NCBI GenBank assembly: GCA_020852255.1
Contig: JADZBD010000004.1
Location: 99,844 to 163,843, forward strand
Origin: Bacteroidia bacterium
GTDB taxonomy: Bacteria > Bacteroidota > Bacteroidia > JADZBD01
DNA length: 64,000 nt
Direction: 5' to 3'
Shown here: piece after piece, positions 1 through 8,695 of the stretch
Numbering within the stretch: the first letter of the stretch is position 1
How the letters are laid out: every line of letters starts with the position of its first letter
Notes under the pieces: model-generated
Databases searched by the model: none
What the model saw: the letters and a program-made list of their open reading frames with translations, nothing else
Told to the model about the DNA's origin: nothing
Translations under genes and position numbers: made by a program

Positions 1-833
1 AAGTGATGAGCCGAAACAATAACGGACTCTGGAATACATCACCAGTAACTTATTCCTTTACCATTCTTTCACCCTGGTGGAAAACATTATGGTTCCAGAC
101 TTCCCTCATCCTCTCCGTACTTCTGGCAGGTTACTCTGCTATACGTTTCCGGATCCGGCAGGTTCGACAGCGTGAACAAAACAGAACACGCCTGGCCGCG
201 ATGGAACTCAAAGCCCTGCGAGCTCAGATGAATCCTCATTTTATTTTCAATGCACTGAATTCCATTCAGCATTTCATCATGCACAGTAATGAGGAAGGCG
301 CCACAAAGTATCTGAACAAATTCGCGCGTCTCATCCGCACGATCCTGAATAATTCCGAACGCTCTACTGTAACGCTGGAAGAAGAAGTAGAATCGCTACG
401 TTTGTATCTTGACCTGGAGGTGCTGCGCTTTGAGAATAAATTTACCTGGGAAATTGTTGTAGACCCTGAGCTGAATCTCGACTTCTATGAAATTCCCACC
501 ATGCTTATCCAGCCGTATGTGGAAAATGCTATTTTGCACGGACTGGTTCCCAAACCCACCATAGGGCACCTGCGCATTGAACTCCGCCTGGATGAACACC
601 ATATAGTCTGCGTCATCACCGATGACGGTATTGGAAGAAAAGCATCCCGAACGCTGAAAGAGCGCTCCATGAAACAAAAACATCAGAGCTTCGGCATGAA
701 GATCACCCACGATCGCCTGGAGCTTCTCAACAATGTTCAGCAATCCAACCTGAGCGTTAATATTACCGACCTGGAAAATGATTTCGGAGAAGCTACCGGA
801 ACACGGGTGGAGATATTCACGCCAATTGCCTAA
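1..833 (+). CDS. Sensor histidine kinase, LytS/YehU type (5' end outside window)
   Basis: C-terminal part of a membrane sensor kinase; the frame is open through the left edge, so the true start is missing. The first residues resemble the end of a Y_Y_Y domain (ending SPWWKTLWF), followed by one membrane segment at about residues 28-48 and a short linker. Then comes a His_kinase domain (PF06580 type) with the phospho-acceptor region QMNPHFIFNALNSIQ at about 76-90, an N-box (QPYVENAILHGL), DDGIGR, and a G-box-like GMKITHDRLELL. By analogy with relatives the missing N-terminus is probably a periplasmic beta-propeller. The LytTR response regulator starts 9 nt downstream, so the two are almost surely a cognate pair in one operon. 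Confidence 0.93.
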   Translation, partial: VMSRNNNGLWNTSPVTYSFTILSPWWKTLWFQTSLILSVLLAGYSAIRFRIRQVRQREQNRTRLAAMELKALRAQMNPHFIFNALNSIQHFIMHSNEEGATKYLNKFARLIRTILNNSERSTVTLEEEVESLRLYLDLEVLRFENKFTWEIVVDPELNLDFYEIPTMLIQPYVENAILHGLVPKPTIGHLRIELRLDEHHIVCVITDDGIGRKASRTLKERSMKQKHQSFGMKITHDRLELLNNVQQSNLSVNITDLENDFGEATGTRVEIFTPIA

Positions 834-842
834 CTTTAACGC

Positions 843-1592
843 ATGATCCGTACCGTTGTTGTTGAAGACGAAAAAAAATCGCGGGAGGTAATCCTCTCTC
901 TGATACAGAAATATTGCCCTGAACTGCATGTAACCGGGGAAGCATCCTCCGTTAAAGAAGCCGTGGAAGTGATTAAAAAAGAAAAACCTGAACTGGTATT
1001 CATGGACATTCAGCTGGCCGACGGCACCGGATTTGATATACTTCAGCAGGTACAGGGAATTGATTTCTACCTCATTTTTGCAACTGCCTTCGACCAGTAC
1101 GCCATCAAAGCCATCAAATATTCGGCGATTGATTACCTGCTCAAGCCGATTGATGGCGACGAGTTGAAAAATGCCGTAAAGAAGGTCATTGAAAAAAAGA
1201 GCAGCTCCTCAAATGTGGATAACCTTAGATTTCTTATCAGTAATCTTAAAAAAGGAGAAGACGAGTTTTCGCGAATTACCCTTCCCACCGGCAATGCTTA
1301 CGAGATTGTAAATATCAAAGATATTATCCGCTGCGAGGCCTCCGAATCCTACACGTATTTCTTCCTGTCCGGTAAGAGAAAATTTCTGGTCACACAAGGT
1401 CTGAAGCATTATGAAGATATTTTGCCCGGAGACGCTTTCATTCGAGTACATCATTCCCACCTGATCAATATGAATCACGTTGTCCGTTATCTGAAAGAAG
1501 ACGGAGGATACGCTGTAATGAGCGACGATTCCCGTATTGAGATCTCCCGCCGTAAACGGGAAGCATTCCTGGAAAGGCTTAATAAGGCCTGA
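843..1592 (+). CDS. LytTR-family response regulator
   Basis: 249-residue DNA-binding response regulator. The receiver domain (1-120) has the acidic pair E8/D9, phospho-acceptor D55 in LVFMDIQL, the conserved T/K region (ATAFDQYA, YLLKPIDG). The LytTR DNA-binding domain (about 140-249) contains ASESYTYFFL and FIRVHHSHLINMNHV, both typical of the fold. It sits 9 nt behind the sensor kinase. LytTR proteins bind 9-bp direct repeats spaced one helical turn apart, and three such repeats lie 39 nt after this gene, so it probably controls the small membrane protein downstream or itself. Confidence 0.95.
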   Translation: MIRTVVVEDEKKSREVILSLIQKYCPELHVTGEASSVKEAVEVIKKEKPELVFMDIQLADGTGFDILQQVQGIDFYLIFATAFDQYAIKAIKYSAIDYLLKPIDGDELKNAVKKVIEKKSSSSNVDNLRFLISNLKKGEDEFSRITLPTGNAYEIVNIKDIIRCEASESYTYFFLSGKRKFLVTQGLKHYEDILPGDAFIRVHHSHLINMNHVVRYLKEDGGYAVMSDDSRIEISRRKREAFLERLNKA

Positions 1593-1630
1593 TATTCAGT
1601 TAGTTACAGTGTAGTGAGTAGCAACGGGTT

Positions 1631-1681
1631 CCAGTTATTCCGTGCGCTTTACCACTTATTGGATTTTCCCTGCCACTTATT
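1631..1681 (+). promoter_or_regulatory. Triple 9-bp direct repeat at 21-bp period, candidate LytTR operator
   Basis: CCAGTTATT at 1631-1639, CCACTTATT at 1652-1660 and CCACTTATT at 1673-1681. Starts are exactly 21 bp apart, leaving 12-bp spacers. LytTR regulators of the AlgR/LytR/AgrA family are known to bind pairs of 9-bp direct repeats with 12-13 bp between them. The array lies just after the LytTR gene and about 270 bp before the next + strand gene. The match in spacing is seen directly; the assignment to this regulator is inference. Confidence 0.6.
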
Positions 1682-1728
1682 AGAAACCATAAACTATACC
1701 CTGAAAGGCGCCGTAATATTGTGTAAGG

Positions 1729-1736
1729 TTAATTTG
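1729..1736 (+). promoter_or_regulatory. Weak -7-like element
   Basis: TTAATTTG differs from the Bacteroidota -7 consensus TAnnTTTG at one fixed position. It lies 47 nt after the last 21-bp-period repeat, a spacing that would suit an activator-dependent promoter for the gene at 1950. The call is weak on its own. Confidence 0.3.
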
Positions 1737-1858
1737 TTTGTGATTTCAATACAAAAGGAAATGTTCAGAACCGAAGCCATAATAAAAAACGAAAGGAAGG
1801 GCAGCCGATCGTTTGGGGTTTGCGCCGGGGTACTGAACAAGAGCGAAAGTTCTCGGAA

Positions 1859-1900
1859 TTGGCCGGCCACACATGGGGATGTGGTTAACAGGCCGGCCAA
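1859..1900 (+). other. Nested inverted repeat in the leader of the small membrane protein
   Basis: Perfect 10-bp outer stem TTGGCCGGCC (1859-1868) / GGCCGGCCAA (1891-1900). Inside it is a second 5-bp hairpin, CACAT (1870-1874) GGGG ATGTG (1879-1883). There is no T-tract directly after the stem, so it does not look like a terminator. It lies 49 nt before the ATG at 1950. It could be an RNA leader structure or a protein-binding palindrome. The rest of the gene-free stretch 1593-1949 shows only the direct repeats and the weak -7 element. Confidence 0.5.
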
Positions 1901-1949
1901 CCCGTTCCTTTTTTCATCGCCCCTTCAGTTAAACGCAATATAAAGTAAC

Positions 1950-2162
1950 ATGGAACAGAAAGTAAGAAACGCGTACGATGACTCAAGGAGTCGCCGTATT
2001 GCAAGACACGAGAGACACATCATGAGGGTGAAAGCCTTGAAGGAAGGGCATTACCGTTCTACTGAAAAGAACGCTCATGACGGTGTAGACACCATTATCG
2101 GGATCCTTGGCGTAGCCACAGCAGGACTCGTAATGTATGCCGTTCTCAATGTGATCTTCTGA
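1950..2162 (+). CDS. Small single-pass membrane protein, unknown function
   Basis: 70 residues: a strongly basic, polar N-terminal half (many Arg/His/Lys, residues 1-45), then a hydrophobic C-terminal segment at about 49-69 (IIGILGVATAGLVMYAVLNV) ending at the C-terminus. This would place the basic half in the cytoplasm. The ATG follows an A-rich leader (taaagtaac). No family recognised. It is the first gene after the LytTR repeats and the nested hairpin and is closed by a strong terminator, so it is a monocistronic unit and a plausible target of the LytTR pair. Confidence 0.65.
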   Translation: MEQKVRNAYDDSRSRRIARHERHIMRVKALKEGHYRSTEKNAHDGVDTIIGILGVATAGLVMYAVLNVIF

Positions 2163-2241
2163 ACATTGATGGCAGGGAGGACAGGCTGGTAGGTTTAAGG
2201 GGATGTTGCTTATCATGCCGGTCCTCCCGCATCAGTAACAC

Positions 2242-2280
2242 AGACCGAGGTACAAGCGTTACCTCGGTCTTTTTATTTTT
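2242..2280. terminator. Strong intrinsic terminator between convergent genes
   Basis: Perfect 11-bp stem AGACCGAGGTA (2242-2252) / TACCTCGGTCT (2260-2270), 7-nt loop, followed by TTTTATTTTT. It ends transcription of the small membrane protein gene. The minus-strand hydrolase stop codon (2273-2275) lies within the T-tract, so that gene reads into the same hairpin from the other side. Confidence 0.9.
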
Positions 2281-3067
2281 TCCCAAAACACTTTCGAAGA
2301 AATCCCCTGATCCCTTTCTCTGAGGTAACCGGACTTTCAAAGAAACCCATGTGCCCGGCATTTTCCAGCAACAACACCTCCCCTTCACGGCATTTTTTAG
2401 CCTGAGCCTGTATTGAAGTACACGGAATAATCACATCCTTTTTGCCTGCGATAAAAAGAACGGGGAATTCCAGCTCCGGAAGCATAGCGATATAATCCGT
2501 ACGGATCTTCATTCCCTCCAGGGCGGCAACGATGGCCTGCGGCGAGGTATTTCCGGCGATTCTTTTCAGCTGTTCGAGTGGCTCTGTCATCAGCGGTAGA
2601 TTTTCTGGAGCAAACAACCGCTCGAGAAGCTGAAAAACGAACGCCCTTTTATCTGCCTTAACTGCCGCAATCGCCCTGTCGCGATCGGTCCTCTTTTCCG
2701 GAGCATCTGCAGCAGCCGTAGAATGAAACAGGATCAACCCACTCAGATGATTCCTGAACCGTGCGGCAAAAGCCAGCGCTACATAACCTCCCATACTGTG
2801 CCCGCAGATCACATATTTCCTCAAACTCAGTTCATCCAACAGCATTTTCACGTGGTCTGCCATGGCATCCATGGAATGCACATATCCGATGCACTCTGAA
2901 TCTCCGAAGCCGGGTAAATCTATCGTGATAATGCGGTAAGAACCTGATAATGCCTTCGTCAGCGGCTCCCATATCACCCTTGATTCCGGAAAACCATGTA
3001 AAAAGACCAGCACCCGCCCCTTTCCTGAGTCAGAATAGCCGATTTTTCTACCAAAAAGTTCGATCAT
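2273..3067 (-). CDS. Alpha/beta hydrolase
   Basis: 264-residue alpha/beta-hydrolase. Visible features are the oxyanion-hole region FLHGFPE, nucleophile elbow GHSMGG, acid residue in AGKKDVIIP and catalytic His in NAGHMGFFE, in family order. There is no signal peptide, so it is cytoplasmic. An upstream in-frame ATG at 3103 would add 12 residues; the ATG at 3067 (MIELFGRKIGY) is preferred because family members begin just before this strand. The substrate cannot be told. It is transcribed divergently from the caspase-like gene. Confidence 0.88.
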   Translation of the reverse strand: MIELFGRKIGYSDSGKGRVLVFLHGFPESRVIWEPLTKALSGSYRIITIDLPGFGDSECIGYVHSMDAMADHVKMLLDELSLRKYVICGHSMGGYVALAFAARFRNHLSGLILFHSTAAADAPEKRTDRDRAIAAVKADKRAFVFQLLERLFAPENLPLMTEPLEQLKRIAGNTSPQAIVAALEGMKIRTDYIAMLPELEFPVLFIAGKKDVIIPCTSIQAQAKKCREGEVLLLENAGHMGFFESPVTSEKGIRGFLRKCFGKK

Positions 3068-3109
3068 TACGGGTATAATTCTCCTGCTGTAATTACGGTA
3101 CAATTTATG

Positions 3110-3117
3110 TATTTTTG
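3110..3117 (+). promoter_or_regulatory. -7 element (TATTTTTG)
   Basis: Matches TAnnTTTG. Transcription would start near 3122, which rules out the upstream ATG at 3107 and leaves the ATG at 3140 as the start of the caspase-like gene. No convincing -33 TTTG was found at the usual distance. Confidence 0.55.
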
Positions 3118-3139
3118 GTCGATAAAACCATCCCGTTCC

Positions 3140-5485
3140 ATGCGATCTGTTTTACGCTCCTTCCTCTGCTCGCTGATTCTGCTGAGTGCCACCCTGTCCG
3201 TTCAGGCTCAGACGGCCAAGAAATACTATTCTGCCGGAAAGAAATTTATGGAAATGGGTAATTGCCAGGAGGCTGTGAACAATTTCACGAAAGCCCTCGA
3301 AATGGATCCCCAGATGGAAGATGTGTATATCTCCCGTGCTGAATGTTATGAAAAGATGGACAAAAAGACGGAGGCGGCGGAGGATTACCGCCTGGCAACC
3401 ACCTTTGCCCCAAAAGAGGAAAAATACTTCTATAACGCCGGCAGGCTTTATTTCGAAATCCGTCAGTTCGAAAAAGCAGACGAAATGCTTAAGAAAGCCC
3501 TCTCCCTTAACAAGAACTATCTTGATGCAATAGAGTACAGTATTTACACCTTGCTCCAGCTGAAAAAATTCACACAGGCCCTTACGCTGGCGGAACAGGC
3601 AGTAGATCTTAAGAAGAGTGGACTCACCTATCTGAACAATGCCATTGTTCTTGACAGTATGCAACTGTATGCAGAAGCAGAAAAAAAGTATAAAGACGCC
3701 AAATATTACGATTCTAAACTGGTGATGGCCTATGTGGGATTAAGTAACACTCAGGTTAAATTAAAAAAGCTGGATGATGCGATGAAAACCTGCCAGACAG
3801 GAATGGAAAAATTTGTTCCTGCCCGGAAAGAGATTCTTTTCGCCCGAAGTCAGGTGTATGCCGCCAAAGGAGATTATCTTGCCGCTGTAAACGATCTTAC
3901 ACAAGTCATCCTGGCCGATGATAAAAGTGTAATCGCCTTTATGACACGTGGTGATTACTACCTTAAACTGGCCATGTATCCCAATGCTGTAAACGATTAC
4001 ACCAAGGTGATTCTGATCCAGGAAAAAAACGCGAACGCTTATTTCAAGCGCGCTCAGGCCTACGAGCAGATGCAGAATTACAAGGAAGCGGTGAAGGATT
4101 ATAATAAGATCAAGGAGATTGCGCCAAACGATCAAAATGCCATGAATTATCTTGTGGCAGCAAAGCAAAAACTCTTTGAGCTCAACAGGGAAAAGAATAA
4201 GCCTGAGATCGTCATGATCAGTCCGAAGGCCGACAAAAAATTTGTAGTTAAGATCGGAGGAGATAAAAAAGAAATGATGGTGAAGGGTACCATCACCGAT
4301 GAAAGCAATATCAAAAGCATTACCGTGAACGGTAAGGAAGCCAATTTCCGGAACGATACCAACGTTACTGATTTCATTGTAACAATGGATGTCACAAAGC
4401 TCGAACAGCTGACTGTAATTGTTACGGATGTTTATAACAACGTACTTGAACAGCTGTTCGCCGTTGAATACACTGAAACCGGGAAGCCGATTGTTGCCCT
4501 GGTTGCTCCCTACACTTCATTCGACAAAGAAATTTATCTCGACAACTCAAACTCGGAACTTTATATCGAAGGTCAGGTAAAAGACGAAAGCAAGATCGAA
4601 TCCATTCGCATCGAAGGACAGAATGCAAGCTTTGACCCTTCCGCACAGGATCCCAAATTTTCCGCCACCATCAGCATCTCCAATAAAATGAAGATCACCG
4701 TTTGGGTAAAAGATGTCTACGGGAATGAAACCATTGAAGATTTTAAACTGAACCGCGAAGGTGCCACCATCTCTGCCAATAACCCCATGGGTGTAACCTG
4801 GCTCATCTTCATCGAGAACAGCAATTACAAAAACTTCGCCTCGCTCGACGGCCCCTCAAAGGATGTTACACTAATGAAAACGGCCCTGGCCAACTATAAA
4901 TTCAGCAATATTGTACATAAAAAAGATATGACCAAAGCCGAGTTGGATAAATTCCTGTCCATTGAGCTTCGTGACCTGATCAAGGCCAATAAGGTCAATT
5001 CACTGATGATCTGGTATGCAGGGCATGGAAAATTCCAGAATAATACCGGATACTGGATTCCGGTAGACGCTAAGGTTGATGAGGAATATTCCTATTTCAG
5101 TATTGCCACGCTTAAATCCTATATGCAGTCCTACTCACTCGTTCATACCCTGGTGGTAACGGATGCCTGCGAATCAGGACCTACCTTCCTGGTTGCCATG
5201 CGGGCGGGCACTGAACAGAAGATGTGCGACGACTGGACAAAAACAAAATTCAAGTCCGCTCAGGTATTCACTTCCGCCGGATTTGAGCTGGCAGCCGATA
5301 ATTCCCAGTTTACCAAAACCTTCGCAAACACCCTGATTAATAATCCCGACGGGTGTATCGCTATAGACAAGATCGTTGAAAAGGTGAAACTCGCTGTAAA
5401 AGCGAAAGGTATGCAGGAACCCAAATTCGGTAAGATTTCCGGACTGGAAGATGAAGGGGGCACTTTCTTCTTTATGAAAAAATAA
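3140..5485 (+). CDS. Secreted TPR-repeat caspase-family protein
   Basis: 781 residues from the ATG at 3140. Order: signal peptide (1-24, ending VQAQ); about ten TPR helices (25-345); two Ig-like beta modules (about 365-445 and 455-545) with similar openings (KGTITDESNIKSI, EGQVKDESKIESI); a C-terminal caspase-like peptidase C14 domain (about 555-781). The catalytic dyad is visible: His629 in YAGHGK and Cys677 in TDACESG. Such proteins are predicted exported and probably act as regulated proteases or scaffolds; substrate unknown. The propeller-SpoIIE gene begins 18 nt after the stop, so the two are likely co-transcribed. Confidence 0.9.
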   Translation: MRSVLRSFLCSLILLSATLSVQAQTAKKYYSAGKKFMEMGNCQEAVNNFTKALEMDPQMEDVYISRAECYEKMDKKTEAAEDYRLATTFAPKEEKYFYNAGRLYFEIRQFEKADEMLKKALSLNKNYLDAIEYSIYTLLQLKKFTQALTLAEQAVDLKKSGLTYLNNAIVLDSMQLYAEAEKKYKDAKYYDSKLVMAYVGLSNTQVKLKKLDDAMKTCQTGMEKFVPARKEILFARSQVYAAKGDYLAAVNDLTQVILADDKSVIAFMTRGDYYLKLAMYPNAVNDYTKVILIQEKNANAYFKRAQAYEQMQNYKEAVKDYNKIKEIAPNDQNAMNYLVAAKQKLFELNREKNKPEIVMISPKADKKFVVKIGGDKKEMMVKGTITDESNIKSITVNGKEANFRNDTNVTDFIVTMDVTKLEQLTVIVTDVYNNVLEQLFAVEYTETGKPIVALVAPYTSFDKEIYLDNSNSELYIEGQVKDESKIESIRIEGQNASFDPSAQDPKFSATISISNKMKITVWVKDVYGNETIEDFKLNREGATISANNPMGVTWLIFIENSNYKNFASLDGPSKDVTLMKTALANYKFSNIVHKKDMTKAELDKFLSIELRDLIKANKVNSLMIWYAGHGKFQNNTGYWIPVDAKVDEEYSYFSIATLKSYMQSYSLVHTLVVTDACESGPTFLVAMRAGTEQKMCDDWTKTKFKSAQVFTSAGFELAADNSQFTKTFANTLINNPDGCIAIDKIVEKVKLAVKAKGMQEPKFGKISGLEDEGGTFFFMKK

Positions 5486-5503
5486 ACGTAGCTTCATGGC
5501 CTG

Positions 5504-8500
5504 ATGAGGCTATTTGGATCATACCTGCTGCTTTTATTTTTTACCTCCCTCTGTTTTGCCCAGACCTATTCCTTCACGAATTATACTGTTCAGGATGGAT
5601 TAGCCCAGTCCAATATTCTTGGACTTGTACAGGATAAGAACGGATACCTCTGGATGGGAACCGAAAGCGGAGTATCGCGGTTCGACGGGAAAACATTTCT
5701 TAATTATACGGCGGATGAAGGATTAGCGGAGAATAATATCAGCAGCATGCTGATGGATCGCAGCGGAGCGATCTGGTATGGTCACAATACCGGTTCCATC
5801 ACACGCCAGGCCGGCCGGACATTTACTAAAATCGAGAATCCATCCTTCCCTGATGAGAAGAGCGTCTATACCTTCTTTCAGGACAAGCAGGGGCAATTGT
5901 GGATTTCCTTCATTCCCTACGGTGTCGTGGTGATTAAGGATCCGGCCGGAGATCTGTCTTCTCCATCTAATGTGATTGTTTACCAGGATAAAGACCTCGG
6001 AGAACAGGTTTACGCCATTGCCCAGGATCCGAAGGGCATAATGTGGTTTCACACACGTTATGGCATCAAACACCTTAATCCAAAGAACGGCAAGTTTGAA
6101 TATTATCCGTCTGCCGAACTCTCCGGAGCGCAAACAACAGCGTTCATGATCGACCGGAAAGGAAATTTCTGGATGGGACAGCCTTACGGCACACTGAAAA
6201 AATTCGATCCTGCCACCGGAACGATGACACATTACACTCAGGAACACGGTTTACCACCTATGTCGGTAAGCGAGGGAATGGTCGGAAATTTTGTAAACCT
6301 ACTTTTCGAAGATTCAAGAGGTGATATCTGGATTGCGGCCTGGGACAGGGGAATCAGCCGCTTCCGGCCTGCAGCACCCGATGGCCGTCCTGCATTTACC
6401 AACTTCAGTACCGCAAACGGTCTTCCTATTAATAAAATCCGCAGCATCACAGAGGACCGCGAAGGGAATATTCTTATGGGAACTTTCGGCAATGGACTAT
6501 CTGTTTTTAAAGGCGAGAAATTCATTTCCTACACTACGGTAAATGGCCTGGTGAATAACCAGGTTTGGGGAATACTAAAGGACAATAAGGGAAGATACTG
6601 GTTCAGCACGAATGAAGGTCTATCTATCTATGACCCCGGAGCTACGGAGGAAAAAATATTCACGAATTATAAGAATATCGAAGGGGCGTCCAGCAGCAGC
6701 ATCCGCCCTATTGATATTGACAAAAACGGAAATATCTGGATGGGAACCTGGGGAAGCCGGATTATTAAGTATGATATGTCGCGAAACGCATTCACCCGTA
6801 ACTTCCCGCTGAATGAAGTGGTATTCAATCATATCACGTGCCTGAAAGTGGATTCAAAAAACCGTGTGTGGGTGGGAACTCCCGTGGGACTCACTGTACT
6901 TGATCAGCAAAGCGGAGAGATTCGCAGTTACACAAAAAAAGATGGTCTTTCCGAAGAGGACATCACCTGTATCTACGAAGATGCCAAAGGAATTCTCTGG
7001 ATAGGTACGCGTCAGAGGGGCGTGAATCGTTTCGACGAAAAATCTTTCTATTTCTACGGAAAGGAAGAAGGGTTGAGCAACGGAAGCATCACATCCATCA
7101 CCGAAGACAAAAACGGCAGCATCTGGCTGGGCACAGCAGGGGGTGGGATATTTACTTACCGCGAAGGGAGATTTTCCGGATACAGGATGAAAGACGGTCT
7201 GATTTCAGACTATGTTTCCTCCGTTATTTCCGATAATAATGGAAATATCTGGGCCGGTACCAATAACGGACTCTGCCGGTTCGATCCCAAGGCAAGTACT
7301 TTTACTACCTACGGTAAAATGGATGGCTTCACAGGCGTGGAAACCAAAGCAAACGCCCGTTATAAAGATCAGGAAGGCAATTTATGGTTTGGAACTGCTA
7401 ATGGCGTATTCCGCTTTGCCCCTGCCTTTGATACACCCAATACCGTTGAACCACTCCTGAATCTACAATCTGTTAAAGTGAACAATAAAGAACAGGAAAT
7501 AACCGGAATGGAACTTTCGCATAAAGAAAATTCCCTTCTTTTTGAATTTACAGGTATCAGCCTTAGCAATCCGGACGGAGTTCGTTATAAGGTAAAACTG
7601 GAAGGTTTTGACGACGACTGGAAAACCACCTCTAAGAATTATATCGAATATCCGAATCTTGATCCCGGCAACTATTCCCTGTTACTGAAAGCCGTAAACA
7701 GCTCCGGCATGGAGAATGCTGAAGCACTAACGCTCAGCTTTCATATCACTCCGCCCATTTGGAAACGCTGGTGGTTCTACGTATTGGTAACCCTTGCTGG
7801 TCTCAGTATTCTTTTCGCCTACATCAAAATTCGGGAACGGGCACTGATCCAGGAAAAAAGAGTGCTGGAAACTAAGGTTGCAGAACGCACTACCGAAGTG
7901 ATGGAGAAGAACAAAGAACTGGCCGAGAAGAATAAAGATATCATGGACAGTATCCATTATGCTAAACGGATACAGGATGCTATTCTTCCACCGAATGAAC
8001 TGGTCCGTCAGTACTTGCCTCAGACCTTCATTCTTTTCAAGCCGAAAGATATCGTCAGCGGTGATTTTTACTGGCTGGCCGATAAAAAAGATAAAGTGTT
8101 GTTTGCCGCGGTGGACTGCACAGGACACGGCGTTCCGGGAGCTTTCATGAGTATTGTGGGACACAATATGCTGGAGAAAATCGTGAATGAGTATGATATC
8201 ACACTGCCTAATGAGATCCTGGAAGCGCTGAATAAAAATGTGAGTGATACCCTGCGCCAATCCAATACAGAAGAGCACGAAGTAAAAGATGGCATGGATG
8301 CTTCGGTATGCATGTTTGACCGCAAAACCAACGAATTTCATTTCGCCGGCGCCATGAATCCGCTCTACTTCATCCGCGGAGGAGTGCTGAAAGAGATCAA
8401 AGGAGATAAGATGCCTATCGGTAATTTAAAAGTAGGAGAGAGCCGGAAATACACCAATCACCTGATTAAACTGGAAAAGGGTGACAGCCTGTACATCTTT

Positions 8501-8695
8501 ACGGACGGGTATGCAGACCAGTTTGGGGGTCCGTCCGGGAAAAAATTCAAATATCAGCAACTGAAAGACACGCTCTTGAAGATCCAGGATCTTTCACTCG
8601 AAGAGCAGGGAAGTTATTTGCAACGCACCATTCATGAGTGGATGGGGCATTTGGATCAGGTGGATGACATTCTGGTGATCGGGACGAGGCTCTAG
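5504..8695 (+). CDS. Two-component-type beta-propeller / SpoIIE (PP2C) phosphatase sensor
   Basis: 1063 residues. Signal peptide (1-19); about fourteen regulator-propeller repeats (WxGT/WmG-type, about 25-640) expected to form one or two periplasmic propellers; Y_Y_Y domain (about 655-750); one membrane helix (about 757-777); coiled coil (785-825); cytoplasmic SpoIIE/PP2C serine phosphatase domain (830-1063) with KDIVSGDFYW, AAVDCTGHGVPGAFMS, IFTDGYADQFGG and QVDDILVIG, which hold the metal-binding Asp/Gly residues. The likely role is converting an extracytoplasmic signal into dephosphorylation of an anti-sigma-antagonist-like partner; no partner is encoded nearby. The stop codon overlaps that of the convergent gene (CTAG, 8692-8695). 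Confidence 0.92.
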   Translation: MRLFGSYLLLLFFTSLCFAQTYSFTNYTVQDGLAQSNILGLVQDKNGYLWMGTESGVSRFDGKTFLNYTADEGLAENNISSMLMDRSGAIWYGHNTGSITRQAGRTFTKIENPSFPDEKSVYTFFQDKQGQLWISFIPYGVVVIKDPAGDLSSPSNVIVYQDKDLGEQVYAIAQDPKGIMWFHTRYGIKHLNPKNGKFEYYPSAELSGAQTTAFMIDRKGNFWMGQPYGTLKKFDPATGTMTHYTQEHGLPPMSVSEGMVGNFVNLLFEDSRGDIWIAAWDRGISRFRPAAPDGRPAFTNFSTANGLPINKIRSITEDREGNILMGTFGNGLSVFKGEKFISYTTVNGLVNNQVWGILKDNKGRYWFSTNEGLSIYDPGATEEKIFTNYKNIEGASSSSIRPIDIDKNGNIWMGTWGSRIIKYDMSRNAFTRNFPLNEVVFNHITCLKVDSKNRVWVGTPVGLTVLDQQSGEIRSYTKKDGLSEEDITCIYEDAKGILWIGTRQRGVNRFDEKSFYFYGKEEGLSNGSITSITEDKNGSIWLGTAGGGIFTYREGRFSGYRMKDGLISDYVSSVISDNNGNIWAGTNNGLCRFDPKASTFTTYGKMDGFTGVETKANARYKDQEGNLWFGTANGVFRFAPAFDTPNTVEPLLNLQSVKVNNKEQEITGMELSHKENSLLFEFTGISLSNPDGVRYKVKLEGFDDDWKTTSKNYIEYPNLDPGNYSLLLKAVNSSGMENAEALTLSFHITPPIWKRWWFYVLVTLAGLSILFAYIKIRERALIQEKRVLETKVAERTTEVMEKNKELAEKNKDIMDSIHYAKRIQDAILPPNELVRQYLPQTFILFKPKDIVSGDFYWLADKKDKVLFAAVDCTGHGVPGAFMSIVGHNMLEKIVNEYDITLPNEILEALNKNVSDTLRQSNTEEHEVKDGMDASVCMFDRKTNEFHFAGAMNPLYFIRGGVLKEIKGDKMPIGNLKVGESRKYTNHLIKLEKGDSLYIFTDGYADQFGGPSGKKFKYQQLKDTLLKIQDLSLEEQGSYLQRTIHEWMGHLDQVDDILVIGTRL

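Noticed and set aside
1614..1943. 109-residue + strand ORF in the gap after the LytTR gene
   Set aside because: GTG start, no domain, composition unlike a protein here, and it spans the direct repeats and the hairpin; better explained as a regulatory region.
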